Assembly: GCA_900111435.1 (NCBI GenBank)
Contig: FOIY01000003.1
Span: forward strand, 62,001 to 126,000
DNA length: 64,000 nucleotides
Direction: 5' to 3'
DNA from: Ruminococcaceae bacterium KH2T8
Lineage (GTDB): Bacteria; Bacillota; Clostridia; Saccharofermentanales; Saccharofermentanaceae
Part shown: positions 8,638-17,537 of the stretch, one piece after another
How the letters are laid out: each line of letters opens with the position of its first letter
Position numbering within the stretch: the first letter of the stretch is position 1
The notes under the pieces: model-generated
What the model was told of the DNA's origin: nothing
The model's input: only the letters and a program-made list of their open reading frames with translations
Databases searched by the model: none
Position numbers and translations under genes: made by a program

Positions 8638-9861
8638 TCAGACGATAACGGCCTTCTTATAGACCTTCTTACCCTTTCTGACCTTAACGCCTTCCTTGAG
8701 CTGAGCCTTGGTAACGACAGCATCGATACCTGCTACCTTCTCGCCGTCGACGGTAACGCCGCCCTGCTCGATGAGTCTCTTGGCTTCACCCTTACTCTTA
8801 GCGATCTCCATCTTAACCATGAGCTCTGCTACCTGGATACCATCATCGGGGATATCGGAATCAGCGAACTCGGATGTAGGCATATTCGAATCATCTCCGC
8901 CGCCTGCGAAGAGTGAATGAGAAGCCTCCTTGGCCTTTGTAGCCTCTTCCTCGCCGTGAACGAGCTTAGTAAGCTCGAAAGCAAGGATCTCCTTCTTCTC
9001 ATTGATCCTGGAATCGTCCCACTTATCCATCTCATCGATCTCCTCGATCGGGATGAAAGTAAGCATCCTGATGCACTTCATTACATCCTGATCTCCGACG
9101 TTTCTCCAGTACTGGAAGAACTCGTAAGGAGATGTCTTATTGGGATCGAGCCATACTGCATTACCTGCAGTCTTACCCATCTTCTTACCCTGGGAATCCG
9201 TAAGGAGCGTGATCGTCATGGCGTGAGCATCCTTACCGAGCTTACGACGGATGAGCTCGGTACCGCCGAGCATGTTGCTCCACTGATCATCGCCTCCGAA
9301 CTCGAGGTTACAGTTATACTTCTGGAACATGTAGTAGAAGTCATACGACTGCATGATCATGTAGTTGAACTCAAGGAACGAAAGTCCCTTCTCCATACGC
9401 TGCTTATAGCACTCGGCACGAAGCATGTTATTAACCGAGAAGCATGCGCCGACTTCACGAAGGAGCTCGATATAGTTGAGATTCATGAGCCAGTCTGCAT
9501 TATTTACCATCATTGCCTTGTCTTCACCGAAGTCGATGAACTTCTCCATCTGCTTCTTGAAGCATTCTGCGTTATGGTCGATATCTTCTCTCGTGAGCAT
9601 CTTTCTCATGTCAGACCTTCCGGAAGGGTCACCGATCATAGTCGTTCCGCCGCCGATAAGGGCGATGGGCTTATTGCCTGCCATCTGAAGTCTCTTCATG
9701 AGCGTAAGAGCCATGAAATGACCTGCCGTAAGAGAATCTGCCGTACAGTCAAAGCCGATATAGAATGTAGCCTTACCTGCATTGATGAGCTCTCTGATCT
9801 GCTCTTCATTAGTTACCTGGGCGATCAAGCCTCTGGCCTGAAGTTCTTCGTAGATCTGCAT
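8638..9861 (-). CDS. tyrS: Tyrosyl-tRNA synthetase
   Basis: A 407-residue class I synthetase that charges tRNA-Tyr. The N-terminal catalytic domain has the HIGH-equivalent in ADSLTAGHFM and GGGTTMIGDPSGR. The anticodon-recognition block QSYDFYYMF and GGDDQWSNM come next. The KMSKS-equivalent loop reads KMGKTAGNAVW. The C-terminal roughly 60 residues form an S4-like RNA-binding domain (EAKRLIEQGGVTVDGEKV). Both signature motifs deviate slightly (KMGKT for KMSKS), as in the TyrZ/TyrS2-like group. Expression is controlled by the T-box leader upstream. Confidence 0.96.
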   Translation of the reverse strand: MQIYEELQARGLIAQVTNEEQIRELINAGKATFYIGFDCTADSLTAGHFMALTLMKRLQMAGNKPIALIGGGTTMIGDPSGRSDMRKMLTREDIDHNAECFKKQMEKFIDFGEDKAMMVNNADWLMNLNYIELLREVGACFSVNNMLRAECYKQRMEKGLSFLEFNYMIMQSYDFYYMFQKYNCNLEFGGDDQWSNMLGGTELIRRKLGKDAHAMTITLLTDSQGKKMGKTAGNAVWLDPNKTSPYEFFQYWRNVGDQDVMKCIRMLTFIPIEEIDEMDKWDDSRINEKKEILAFELTKLVHGEEEATKAKEASHSLFAGGGDDSNMPTSEFADSDIPDDGIQVAELMVKMEIAKSKGEAKRLIEQGGVTVDGEKVAGIDAVVTKAQLKEGVKVRKGKKVYKKAVIV

Positions 9862-9886
9862 TGTTATTTCCTCCGTTTATAGATAC

Positions 9887-10138
9887 AAAAATCCTCTGCT
9901 CCCTCATAAGAGAGAACAGAGGACGAATATTCGCGGTACCACCTCATGTTCGGATACACCTCGCGATGTATCCCTCAACGTGTACATGACACTGACGCTT
10001 TAACGGGCGCACCCGACTGACCCTACTTAAATATGTTCAGGCCGCTGCTCCGGAATGTATTCACTTCAGCACGTCTTATATCCTCTCACCGACCGGATAC
10101 TCTCTGAAAGCCCGATATCTGAAGCTACTTGTTTCCTT
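9887..10138 (-). ncRNA. T-box leader (tRNA-Tyr sensing) of tyrS
   Basis: On the minus strand the T-box core AGGTGGTACCGCG lies at 9945-9932. It is followed by a terminator with CCTCTG/CAGAGG arms (about 9891-9923) and ATTTTT. A plausible specifier UAC (Tyr) followed by A lies at 10059-10057 within the stem I region. Uncharged tRNA-Tyr should pair with specifier and T-box to favour the antiterminator and tyrS transcription. Confidence 0.9.
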
Positions 10139-10162
10139 CACCGCATTTTGGAAATTGTTTCT

Positions 10163-10190
10163 ATTATAGATTATTCCTAAGGAAAATCAA
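10163..10190 (-). promoter_or_regulatory. Promoter of the tyrS T-box transcript
   Basis: TTGATT (10190-10185), 16-base spacer, TATAAT (10168-10163), placing transcription start just before the T-box RNA. Confidence 0.6.
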
Positions 10191-10194
10191 CTTC

Positions 10195-10710
10195 TTATTT
10201 CCTGATAAGGTACTCAGCCGCGGCCATATAGTCGGTCTTTCCGAACCTCTTGAACTTGAATACGACTACATTATCCCCGCTATCCGCCTTTCCGCCGTAG
10301 AACCTGAAGTTCTCGGCATACTGCCTCTCGGTCTCGCTCCATACGTCTACGAAAGACGACATATTCTTACCGTTAGGCTGATTTCTCCTAATCCTTACGA
10401 TCTTGCCTCTGAAGACCTCCGGAGCCCTTATCGCCAGACAGTTGATTATCCTGACGATAGCGCCTGCGATCACCGCGACAGGACCTAAGAGCAACACATA
10501 CGCCAGCGGCTGATCCATAGACGTGATGACGGGAAGCAGAAATCCCGCGAAAGCAGATCCGAACGCCGCGACCATTATTCCGACGGTTATCTTGTGAGCC
10601 CGCCTTATCATGTTACGTGAAAAGAACTTCAGCTCCTCAGTATCGGCATCCGAGAAGTTTAAAGCTCCGGGCAGAGTCTTATACTGTTCGTGATCGATGA
10701 TCTCATCCAT
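10195..10710 (-). CDS. Unknown protein with two membrane segments
   Basis: A 171-residue protein I do not recognise. Residues about 1-38 are polar, two hydrophobic segments follow (ITVGIMVAAFGSAFAGFLLP, then a helix around ALAYVLLLG..AGAIVRII), and the C-terminal half is cytosolic and basic, with RGKIVRIRRNQPNGK. It follows a 54-residue gene by 20 bases and has a GGGGAGA ribosome site. The last three genes here (10195-11600) look like one operon. Function unknown. Confidence 0.75.
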   Translation of the reverse strand: MDEIIDHEQYKTLPGALNFSDADTEELKFFSRNMIRRAHKITVGIMVAAFGSAFAGFLLPVITSMDQPLAYVLLLGPVAVIAGAIVRIINCLAIRAPEVFRGKIVRIRRNQPNGKNMSSFVDVWSETERQYAENFRFYGGKADSGDNVVVFKFKRFGKTDYMAAAEYLIRK

Positions 10711-10730
10711 GACCTGATCTCCCCTGATGC

Positions 10731-10895
10731 TTACTTGAGCATACCGGCAAGACCGGTGAGATTATTGATAAGATCGCCTACCGTGTAGGACTGATCTATA
10801 AGGCTCTTAAGGACTTCCTTCTCCATAAAGGTCAAAGGTCTGTTCTTATTGTTGCTTATCCATGTCGTAACCGCATTAAGCTGCTGCTCGTTCAT
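10731..10895 (-). CDS. Small unknown protein, 54 residues
   Basis: Short ORF with its own GGGG ribosome site seven bases before the ATG. It is 18 bases after the preceding stop and 20 bases before the next start, so it fits the operon rhythm. The product is hydrophilic and helical, with MNEQQLNAVTTWISNN at the N-terminus and KEVLKSLIDQSYTVGDLI in the middle. There are no Cys residues and no membrane segment. Position, ribosome site and codon use support a real gene. Function unknown. Confidence 0.6.
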   Translation of the reverse strand: MNEQQLNAVTTWISNNKNRPLTFMEKEVLKSLIDQSYTVGDLINNLTGLAGMLK

Positions 10896-10913
10896 CTCTA
10901 TCCCCTTTCAGGA

Positions 10914-11600
10914 TCACATGTTGATATACATTATATAATCACTGTCAATTATAACAGCCGTTCCTCTCGGATGATTACCATAATGATTACTGCTCAGGAA
11001 ATAGATCGTGGCATCAGGGTGTTCCTTACGTACATCGCGCGGAATATCTATCGGGCAGTCATCATCATACATGGAGATCGCAAATTCGGGATATTCGCTC
11101 ATAACATATGTCTTTATCGTGAGCTCCTCTATCTGAGGTCTTACCTTGGCTACATATCCCGCATCCCTGAACGCGACGTTGAGATGTCCGTCTCCCTGCA
11201 TGACGGTAGGCAGGAATTCAAGATCATAATCCGTTGCAGATACGGGGATCTGCTCGGGGAAATATTTAGGCGGCTGACCATCCTTCATGATATATATCAT
11301 CTGAAATCGGTACTGCCACGGAAAGATCGTCTTAATAGGAAAAGTCATCATCCCCGGGATAAATACCGTGATAAAGACCAGGATACAATAAACACAGAGT
11401 GCTGTGCGGACAGATCTACTTCGGTACGGATTGTCGGATCTTAGCACAGAGCGATCGATCAAACACCACACTCCGTGAAATAAAGCAAGAAAAAGATAAT
11501 TACCCGCGAAAGTAAGGACAAACAATATCAGGCAGACCAATGCGATCACACCTTTGATGATAATCATGACCTTAAGGATCATTCTTGTATTATTATCCAT
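10914..11600 (-). CDS. Unknown membrane protein with extracytoplasmic domain
   Basis: A 228-residue protein from the chosen ATG at 11600, which has AGGTG upstream; an in-frame ATG 33 bases earlier lacks a ribosome site. Two or three N-terminal hydrophobic helices (MIIIKGVIALVCLILFVL, a second near residue 45, a third around ALCVYCILVFITVFIPG) precede a soluble domain of about 120 residues. That domain has no motif I recognise. It is first of the three-gene unknown operon. Confidence 0.7.
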   Translation of the reverse strand: MDNNTRMILKVMIIIKGVIALVCLILFVLTFAGNYLFLALFHGVWCLIDRSVLRSDNPYRSRSVRTALCVYCILVFITVFIPGMMTFPIKTIFPWQYRFQMIYIMKDGQPPKYFPEQIPVSATDYDLEFLPTVMQGDGHLNVAFRDAGYVAKVRPQIEELTIKTYVMSEYPEFAISMYDDDCPIDIPRDVRKEHPDATIYFLSSNHYGNHPRGTAVIIDSDYIMYINM

Positions 11601-11724
11601 AGCGTTACACCTGCCTGAGATCATATTTCGCATGCAGGTTTATGATAACACTTGAATTATCGGATTGCAAGAATAATTTATCGTTTTTCGATATTTGATT
11701 ATTGTTTTACTTCAACACAGAAGT

Positions 11725-12849
11725 TTAATTCTCGAATGCTTCGGCCGCTCCCTTAAGAAGCTCGATGATCGGCAGATGCTGGGGACAAACATCCTCACAC
11801 TGACCGCAGCCCACACAATCGGACGCCTTGGCCGTCCTCTCGGCAAGACCCTGATAGAACATCTTGGGACGGAATTCGTCACCGGGATAGAGCCTTAAAG
11901 TATTAACAGCACGGAAGATATCGGGAATGCTGATGCCCATCGGGCACCCGTCGGTACAATAGCGGCAAGATGTACAGGCAATGAGATTAGCGTCGAGCAT
12001 CTTCTCCTTGACCTCATTAACGAGGATCTCCTCATCCTGCGTGAGGGGCTCAAAATTCGCGAAAGTCTTGATGTTGTCGTTCATCTGATCTTCCGTGGAC
12101 ATGCCCGAAAGGATAGCTTCTACACCCGGAAGCGAGCCTACGAACCTCAAAGCCCACGAAGCGGCGGAAGCATCAGGTCTTACGGCCTTGAACTTGCCTT
12201 CGAGTTCGGGAGTAAGATTAGCGAGCGTTCCTCCCTTTACGGGCTCCATGATGATCATTGGGATATTACGGCCGTGAAGGATCTCATAGAGTTCTCCCGA
12301 TCTTACAACAGGGTTGTTCCAGTCGGCATAGTTGAGCTGGATCTGAACGAACTCAGTCTCGGGATGAGCATCGAGAACTTTTTCGAGGAGCTCGGGAGTA
12401 CCATGGAAAGAGAATCCAAGGTGCCTTATCTTGCCCTCTTCCTTCTTCTTGAGTCCCCATGAAAAGCAGTCATACTTCTCATATGTCTCATAGTTATTGC
12501 CGTCCTCTACGGAATGGAGAAGATAATAATCGATATAGTCAACGCCGAGTCTTGCAAGCTGCTCGTTAAGGATCTTTTCTACGTCGTCCTCACAGTTGAT
12601 GCACCATGCGGGAAGCTTATCTGCTAACGTAAAGGATTCTCTGGGATAGCGCTTAACGAGGGCCTCCCTGGCTGCAACCTCCGACTTTCCTCCGTGATAG
12701 ATATATGCAGTATCGAAATAATTAAATCCCGCCTTCATGTAAGCATCTACCATCTCGCAAACGCGAGGGATCTCGATCTCTCCGTCCTTCTCGGGAAGTC
12801 TCATGAGACCGAATCCGAGCTTTGCGGAATCAGCGAAAATACCAGCCAT
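11725..12849 (-). CDS. Aldo/keto reductase with C-terminal [4Fe-4S] domain
   Basis: A 374-residue protein. Residues about 1-270 form an AKR barrel with GFGLMRLP, the catalytic FDTAYIYHGG (Asp and Tyr) and DYYLLHSVED. Residues about 285-374 are ferredoxin-like, with CTSCRYCTDGCP and CVGCGQCEDVCP, each giving four Cys ligands. This architecture is common in anaerobes and is usually annotated as an Fe-S-linked oxidoreductase of unknown substrate. It is monocistronic, with GGGGG before the ATG. Confidence 0.92.
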   Translation of the reverse strand: MAGIFADSAKLGFGLMRLPEKDGEIEIPRVCEMVDAYMKAGFNYFDTAYIYHGGKSEVAAREALVKRYPRESFTLADKLPAWCINCEDDVEKILNEQLARLGVDYIDYYLLHSVEDGNNYETYEKYDCFSWGLKKKEEGKIRHLGFSFHGTPELLEKVLDAHPETEFVQIQLNYADWNNPVVRSGELYEILHGRNIPMIIMEPVKGGTLANLTPELEGKFKAVRPDASAASWALRFVGSLPGVEAILSGMSTEDQMNDNIKTFANFEPLTQDEEILVNEVKEKMLDANLIACTSCRYCTDGCPMGISIPDIFRAVNTLRLYPGDEFRPKMFYQGLAERTAKASDCVGCGQCEDVCPQHLPIIELLKGAAEAFEN

Positions 12850-12951
12850 AGTTAAAGTCCCCCTTTTATAGTCAGATTATACTATCCTGAGAACAGCTCC
12901 ATCAATAAATGATATTTGCATGTAAATATCACATATTTGCCAACCTTCTTA

Positions 12952-14715
12952 TCAGACTACGCCACCCCTTATCATCCCGATAAAGACGTCGGCAAGATGA
13001 GGATCGAACTGCTTTCCTTTATTCTTTTCGAGCTCTTCGAGAACGGTTTCTTTCGACAGCTTCTTTCTATAGACCCTGTCAGTAGTCATGGCATCGTAGC
13101 TGTCAGCTATACAAAGGATCCTGGCATAAAGAGGGATCTTCTCCCCCTTAAGGCCGTCGGGATATCCGCCGCCGTCCCACCTCTCGTGGTGGCTCCTGAC
13201 GCCGTCACGAAGCCCCGGGATATAGTCGATGTTCTTGAGCATGTCATAACCGATGATCGTATGCTGCTTCATGAGGTCAAACTCCTCGTCGGTGAGCCTG
13301 CCGTTCTTATTCAGCACCTTGTCGGGTACTCCGATCTTTCCTAAATCATGCATCTTACCGATGTAGTTAACGGCAGAGATGTCATCATGAGTAAATCCGT
13401 ACTCCTCGGCTACAGCTTTACAAAGGAGCTTCGCATAATGACCGACACGCTCGGAGTGACCGCCCGTATATCTGTCCTTGGCATCGATCGTACTCGCGAT
13501 AGTCTGAAAAGTCGTCCTGTTGGCTTTCTCAAGGTCTCTCCTTCTCTTCTCGGCAGAACGGATAAGATCGATAACTACCTGTACGGTCGTAAAGGCGAGC
13601 AGCATGAGAAGTCCGATACCGAGGAGGAATCCCATGCTCACGATATTTATGAAATAGAAGTTTACGATCTCGAGCATACTGAATATAACGAGCAGCACCA
13701 TTCCTATGGCGGTAAATCCGTACCTTCTGATCCTTCCGGTAATACCGTCGGCGATGAGAGTTCCCGCGACAACGATGATCGTCAGTGCCGACCACGCATG
13801 TGACAGGATCAAAGTATCGTAGAAATCAACGACACCCGTCACGTTAAGTACGATATTTGCAAGGACCTGCAGCAGGATAACACTTTGAAGGAGGGTATAT
13901 ATCCTCGCGTAGTGATGCTTTTGGACCTCATTACAGTACATCGAGCCGAATGCCGCGATTATCTCGATCAGCATGAAAGAGAATACGTTACTAAGTGACG
14001 GAGAATGAAATATGACCTGGCGAAGCTCTGATTCACTGAGCATCCAAAGTCCCGCGATGATTATCGTCTGGGCATGGTAGAAGACGGACTTTGCCTCCGC
14101 GACTTTCTTTCGGATAAAAAGGAAGACAACGATCGCGAACATACCGATACAGATCATGAGGATCGCGATGAATACGAGATTTATGTTATGACCGATATAC
14201 GAGAACCATACGTTATTGCCGTAAGCATAATTGATGTCGTTGATCCTGATCACGGGATCTGACGGAGAACTCATCTCTATCCTGAGCGTCTGTCCGGCAT
14301 CAGCGTCCTTCAGATCTACAAGGATGAAGGCACTTACGACCGACTTACGCTTTACGATAAAGTCCTCGACCTTATATTCACTTCTCTGCTCGTCTGCGAT
14401 ATAGACGGTCATCTCTTCTCTTGAGGATCGAAGACCCAGCCTCATGCCGTCACCTACATCATCCGGGAGCGTATGTTCTATAGCCAGTACGCTTCCGGCT
14501 TCTACATCTATATCGAGCGGAATAGAGACATTTTCTTCAACATGACCGTCCGGATAGATGATAGTCCAGCCTTCATCCAAGAGGTTACTGTCGAACGAAC
14601 CGATATACGCTTCGCCGGGATCGACCTGTTTAAATACCGCAACGGAAAATACAAAGAGCGCAACAATAAAAACGAGTACGAAAGCAATCTTCAGGACTCT
14701 TTCAAATCGCCTCAT
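12952..14715 (-). CDS. Membrane HD-GYP domain protein, probable c-di-GMP phosphodiesterase
   Basis: A 587-residue protein. Residue ~8-28 is an N-terminal membrane segment. About 30-175 is an extracytoplasmic beta-rich sensor, and about 180-380 holds six or seven helices, as in 7TM-DISM-type receptors. The C-terminal ~190 residues are an HD-GYP domain: YTGGHSERVGHYAK, HDLGKIGVPD (metal-binding HD), SHHERWDGGGYPDGL (GYP motif) and ADSYDAMTTDR. It should cleave c-di-GMP in response to an external cue. Two GGDEF proteins in this window (25.2 and 39.5 kb) supply the opposing activity. The ligand is unknown. Confidence 0.9.
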   Translation of the reverse strand: MRRFERVLKIAFVLVFIVALFVFSVAVFKQVDPGEAYIGSFDSNLLDEGWTIIYPDGHVEENVSIPLDIDVEAGSVLAIEHTLPDDVGDGMRLGLRSSREEMTVYIADEQRSEYKVEDFIVKRKSVVSAFILVDLKDADAGQTLRIEMSSPSDPVIRINDINYAYGNNVWFSYIGHNINLVFIAILMICIGMFAIVVFLFIRKKVAEAKSVFYHAQTIIIAGLWMLSESELRQVIFHSPSLSNVFSFMLIEIIAAFGSMYCNEVQKHHYARIYTLLQSVILLQVLANIVLNVTGVVDFYDTLILSHAWSALTIIVVAGTLIADGITGRIRRYGFTAIGMVLLVIFSMLEIVNFYFINIVSMGFLLGIGLLMLLAFTTVQVVIDLIRSAEKRRRDLEKANRTTFQTIASTIDAKDRYTGGHSERVGHYAKLLCKAVAEEYGFTHDDISAVNYIGKMHDLGKIGVPDKVLNKNGRLTDEEFDLMKQHTIIGYDMLKNIDYIPGLRDGVRSHHERWDGGGYPDGLKGEKIPLYARILCIADSYDAMTTDRVYRKKLSKETVLEELEKNKGKQFDPHLADVFIGMIRGGVV

Positions 14716-14849
14716 ATGTTCCCCCTCTGCCGCATTGGCAAAACATAAAAGTTTCTTGCGCCCTATGGATTGATTATACTTTGCAGGCAGGAAGAAAACC
14801 CGTCTTTACGAAGACAGTTTTCAAAAAGTTCACAGGTTTAAATATATAT

Positions 14850-15614
14850 TCAGTTTCCTTCGGGATAAATGATCGGAAGGGTCGGGAGCTCGGTTGAGAC
14901 CGTGTGTTCCCTGATCTCGGATACGGGTGTGAGCTCTCCGTTCAGGAGCCTTACGGGAGTTCCGAGTCCGGCCTTGAAAGCCGCTACATATCCTTCGATG
15001 GAATCGATCTTCTTATCAAAGAGCATACCGCCCATCTCACCGTCATAGAAATAGTGGATATCAGATCCCGACGTCATGGGAAGTCCGAGCTTTACGGTAT
15101 ATTCGTATCCCAGCGCATTCATGTTGGGCTTATTAGCCGCATTATAGACTTCTACGCCGTCGCATGCGGTAGGAGCGAGCCTTATGTCGGTGAGATAGTC
15201 TCTTTCCCTGAAAGGATGAGCCTGGATCATGATACCGCCTGCTGCCTTTACCGCAGCATAGAGCTCGTGCCTGTTCATATCCATGATGCACTCGTTATCG
15301 ATGAGCCACTTCTTGTCGATGCCGTAAAGGAGATATTCATCCTTCCAGAAATTGAACTCAACGCCGAACATAACGTTGAAATCCTTACCTTCAGCGGCTT
15401 TCTTAGCTCTCTCGTACCCGGAAGCATAGATCTCGATCCTGTCTTCCCAGGGGAGATCCTCGGGCACGCACGTATTACCGTTAAAGAAATGATCCGTTAC
15501 GATGATACCGCTGTAGCCCTTATCCATCATGTAATCTATGTACTCTTCACCATGCACCTTACCGCATTTGCTGGCTTCGCATGTGTGAAGATGCGTCTCG
15601 TATAAATACCCCAT
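14850..15614 (-). CDS. PHP domain metal-dependent phosphoesterase
   Basis: A 254-residue protein from ATG 15614, which has AAGGA upstream; an earlier in-frame Met at 15656 lacks a site. The PHP signature begins YETHLHTCEASKCG, then GYSGIIVTDHFF, GVEFNF, IQAHPFRE and GSDIHYF. Together these supply the His/Asp/Glu ligands of the metal centre. It belongs to the stand-alone PHP group that hydrolyses phosphoesters; substrate unknown. It is transcribed divergently from the DUF1848 gene. Confidence 0.88.
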   Translation of the reverse strand: MGYLYETHLHTCEASKCGKVHGEEYIDYMMDKGYSGIIVTDHFFNGNTCVPEDLPWEDRIEIYASGYERAKKAAEGKDFNVMFGVEFNFWKDEYLLYGIDKKWLIDNECIMDMNRHELYAAVKAAGGIMIQAHPFRERDYLTDIRLAPTACDGVEVYNAANKPNMNALGYEYTVKLGLPMTSGSDIHYFYDGEMGGMLFDKKIDSIEGYVAAFKAGLGTPVRLLNGELTPVSEIREHTVSTELPTLPIIYPEGN

Positions 15615-15712
15615 TTTCTTAGTCCTTAATCTCTTTTTCTTCGACCATGTTAGCATTCTCGAATACCATTAACAATACAAATAAACGCTCATAAGAAAAC
15701 CTCAAATAACCG

Positions 15713-15721
15713 TGATATACT
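15713..15721 (+). promoter_or_regulatory. Extended -10 promoter giving a probable leaderless mRNA
   Basis: TGATATACT reads as an extended -10 (TGnTATACT). The hexamer ends six bases before the ATG at 15728, so transcription should begin at or next to the start codon. No ribosome site is present. Confidence 0.5.
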
Positions 15722-15727
15722 TTATCC

Positions 15728-16657
15728 ATGATCATCAACTCGGGAATGCGAACAGATATACCGTCCTTTTACAGCGAATGGTTCATGAACAGGATCCGCG
15801 AAGGAAAAGTCCTGGTACGGAACCCTTATTTCGGCGAGCAGGTCACCGAGTACGAGCTTACTCCCGATAAGGTGGATCTTCTCATATTCTGTACCAAGGA
15901 TCCCGCTCCGATGCTCAAGTATATAGACGAGCTCAAGGACTTTAATATGTTCTGGTTCGTGACGATCACTCCTTACGGCAAGGATATCGAGCCTTATGTC
16001 CGTGACAAGCAGGCGATCCTCGATTCATTCATGGAGCTGTCCACAAAGCTCGGTATCAGGAAAGTCAGCTGGCGCTACGATCCGATACTCATAACAGATA
16101 AGTACAATCTCGAATACCACAAAGAAGCCTTTGACATGATGGCCTATGAGCTCAAAGGCTACACCGATAACGTCGTTATCAGCTTCCTGGACCTTTACGC
16201 AAAGACATTAAGGAACTTCCCCGAAGCTCGAGAAGTCACATATTCCGAGCGTGAGTTCATAGGAAAGAACTTCGCCGAGATAGCGGCGCAGTACGACATC
16301 AAGGTCAGGACATGTCTCGAAGGAAGCGAACTCGGAAAATACGGTATAGAGACCGAAGGCTGCATGACCAAGAGGATCCTGGAGCGCGCAGTCGGCTGTT
16401 CACTGAACCCTCCGGGTGAAAAGAATCCGCGCCGCGACTGCGACTGCATAACCGGAAGAGATATCGGAGCATATAACACATGCCGTCACCTCTGCAGATA
16501 CTGCTACGCAAACTACGACGAGAAGACCGTCATGAACAATATGAGAGAGCACGACCCGAAGTCCCCCCTGCTCATAGGGCATATAAGACCCGAAGATACG
16601 ATCAGGAAAGCAGAACAGCATTCATTCATAAACGGGCAGATAATGCTCGACCTCTAA
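15728..16657 (+). CDS. DUF1848 family protein
   Basis: A 309-residue protein matching DUF1848 as I know it: N-terminal INSGMRTDIPSFYSEWFMNRI and KVLVRNPYFGEQV, then LLIFCTKDPAPML, FVTITPYG and SWRYDPI. The C-terminus is Cys-rich, with RRDCDC and then NTCRHLCRYCYANY, a CxxxCxxC spacing like radical SAM enzymes. In the usual radical SAM fold that motif is N-terminal, so here it may bind a cluster in a different context. Function is not established. The start appears leaderless. It is divergent from the PHP gene. Confidence 0.85.
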   Translation: MIINSGMRTDIPSFYSEWFMNRIREGKVLVRNPYFGEQVTEYELTPDKVDLLIFCTKDPAPMLKYIDELKDFNMFWFVTITPYGKDIEPYVRDKQAILDSFMELSTKLGIRKVSWRYDPILITDKYNLEYHKEAFDMMAYELKGYTDNVVISFLDLYAKTLRNFPEAREVTYSEREFIGKNFAEIAAQYDIKVRTCLEGSELGKYGIETEGCMTKRILERAVGCSLNPPGEKNPRRDCDCITGRDIGAYNTCRHLCRYCYANYDEKTVMNNMREHDPKSPLLIGHIRPEDTIRKAEQHSFINGQIMLDL

Positions 16658-16678
16658 AGAATACAGCCACAAACAATA

Positions 16679-16703
16679 ACAGCCCCGGAAGTTCCGAGGC
16701 TGT
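16679..16703. terminator. Shared hairpin between convergent genes
   Basis: An ACAGCC..CGGAA / TTCCG..GGCTGT stem with one mismatch and a tiny loop, lying 22 bases after the DUF1848 stop and 32 after the alanine-rich protein stop. T-rich sequence follows on both strands (weakly), so it may serve both genes. Confidence 0.65.
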
Positions 16704-16734
16704 CGTTGTATATAAGTATAAGTATCGGTAATTA

Positions 16735-17457
16735 TCAGGCTGATGCGAGTTCTTCGAAGAAGTAAGCAAATGCTTCGATGATTCCGCTTACTGAAGAACC
16801 GTTTACGAATACCATTATGATAAGAGCGATGAGCGTAAGGATGAACTCGATAACGAATGCGATAAGGATAGCGCGCTCAAAGTTCTTGATATTCTTATTT
16901 CTGGGTCCGATGGACATAAAGATCGCAAACAAGAGACCTACAACAGGGATAAAGCTTATGAAGCCGTACCAGAAGAACTTCGATGTAGATACGGGAGTAT
17001 ACTCCTGAGGGCAGGCATCGATCTTAGCCTGCTCTGCGGCTGCCTTCTCGGCATTCTTAGCCTTCTTTGCATCGAGCTTTGCCTGCTTCTTAGCTTCCTT
17101 AGCGGCTTCCTTCTCAGCCATCTTAGCGTTAGCTGCTTCTGCCTTGGCTGCTGCTTTTTCCGCCTTTGCGGCTGCCTTCTGCGAAGCCTTTGCTTCCTTC
17201 TCGGAAACTACATTGGGCTTAGCTGCTGCGGCTGCGATAGCTTCAGCACTCTCACCCTTAGCTGCCATAACTGCTGCATCAAGGGGTGCCTTAGCTTCAT
17301 TCAATGATACCGGAGGAGGTGCGATAAGAGGCTCGTGAGTAACAGCCTTAACCTCTTCCTTTACGGCAGATACTGAACCTTCTGCGGCCTTCGCAGCTTC
17401 ACTTATGCTGTCAGTTGCAGGAATGTCAAAGATCTTGTTCTCGTTCTCTTCACTCAT
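16735..17457 (-). CDS. Alanine/lysine-rich coiled-coil protein with two C-terminal membrane helices
   Basis: A 240-residue protein I cannot assign. Residues about 60-150 are extremely Ala/Lys/Glu-rich (repeats of KAAAKAEKAAAKAEA type), predicting a long helix or coiled coil. About 165-185 (FWYGFISFIPVVGLLFAIFM) and 200-220 (ILIAFVIEFILTLIALIIM) are membrane helices. It is monocistronic, with a GGAGGG site and an extended -10 upstream. Such low-complexity linkers often span cell wall or link to partners. Function unknown. Confidence 0.8.
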   Translation of the reverse strand: MSEENENKIFDIPATDSISEAAKAAEGSVSAVKEEVKAVTHEPLIAPPPVSLNEAKAPLDAAVMAAKGESAEAIAAAAAKPNVVSEKEAKASQKAAAKAEKAAAKAEAANAKMAEKEAAKEAKKQAKLDAKKAKNAEKAAAEQAKIDACPQEYTPVSTSKFFWYGFISFIPVVGLLFAIFMSIGPRNKNIKNFERAILIAFVIEFILTLIALIIMVFVNGSSVSGIIEAFAYFFEELASA

Positions 17458-17490
17458 TATTTAGCCCTCCTCATATACACGATTATAGTG

Positions 17491-17499
17491 ATTATAGCA
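17491..17499 (-). promoter_or_regulatory. Extended -10 of the alanine-rich protein gene
   Basis: TGCTATAAT on the minus strand, 34 bases before the ATG. A second TATAAT follows at 17487-17482. No convincing -35. Confidence 0.5.
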
Positions 17500-17537
17500 T
17501 AAGAGCTACGGTCGTTATCTTACAGTCAGGTTAAAGA

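Noticed and set aside
8917-9882. Long plus-strand frame opposite tyrS
   Set aside because: A shadow of the tyrS codon pattern; no family match, no ribosome site, and tyrS is certain. The same applies to long frames opposite the exporter, eno and trp genes.
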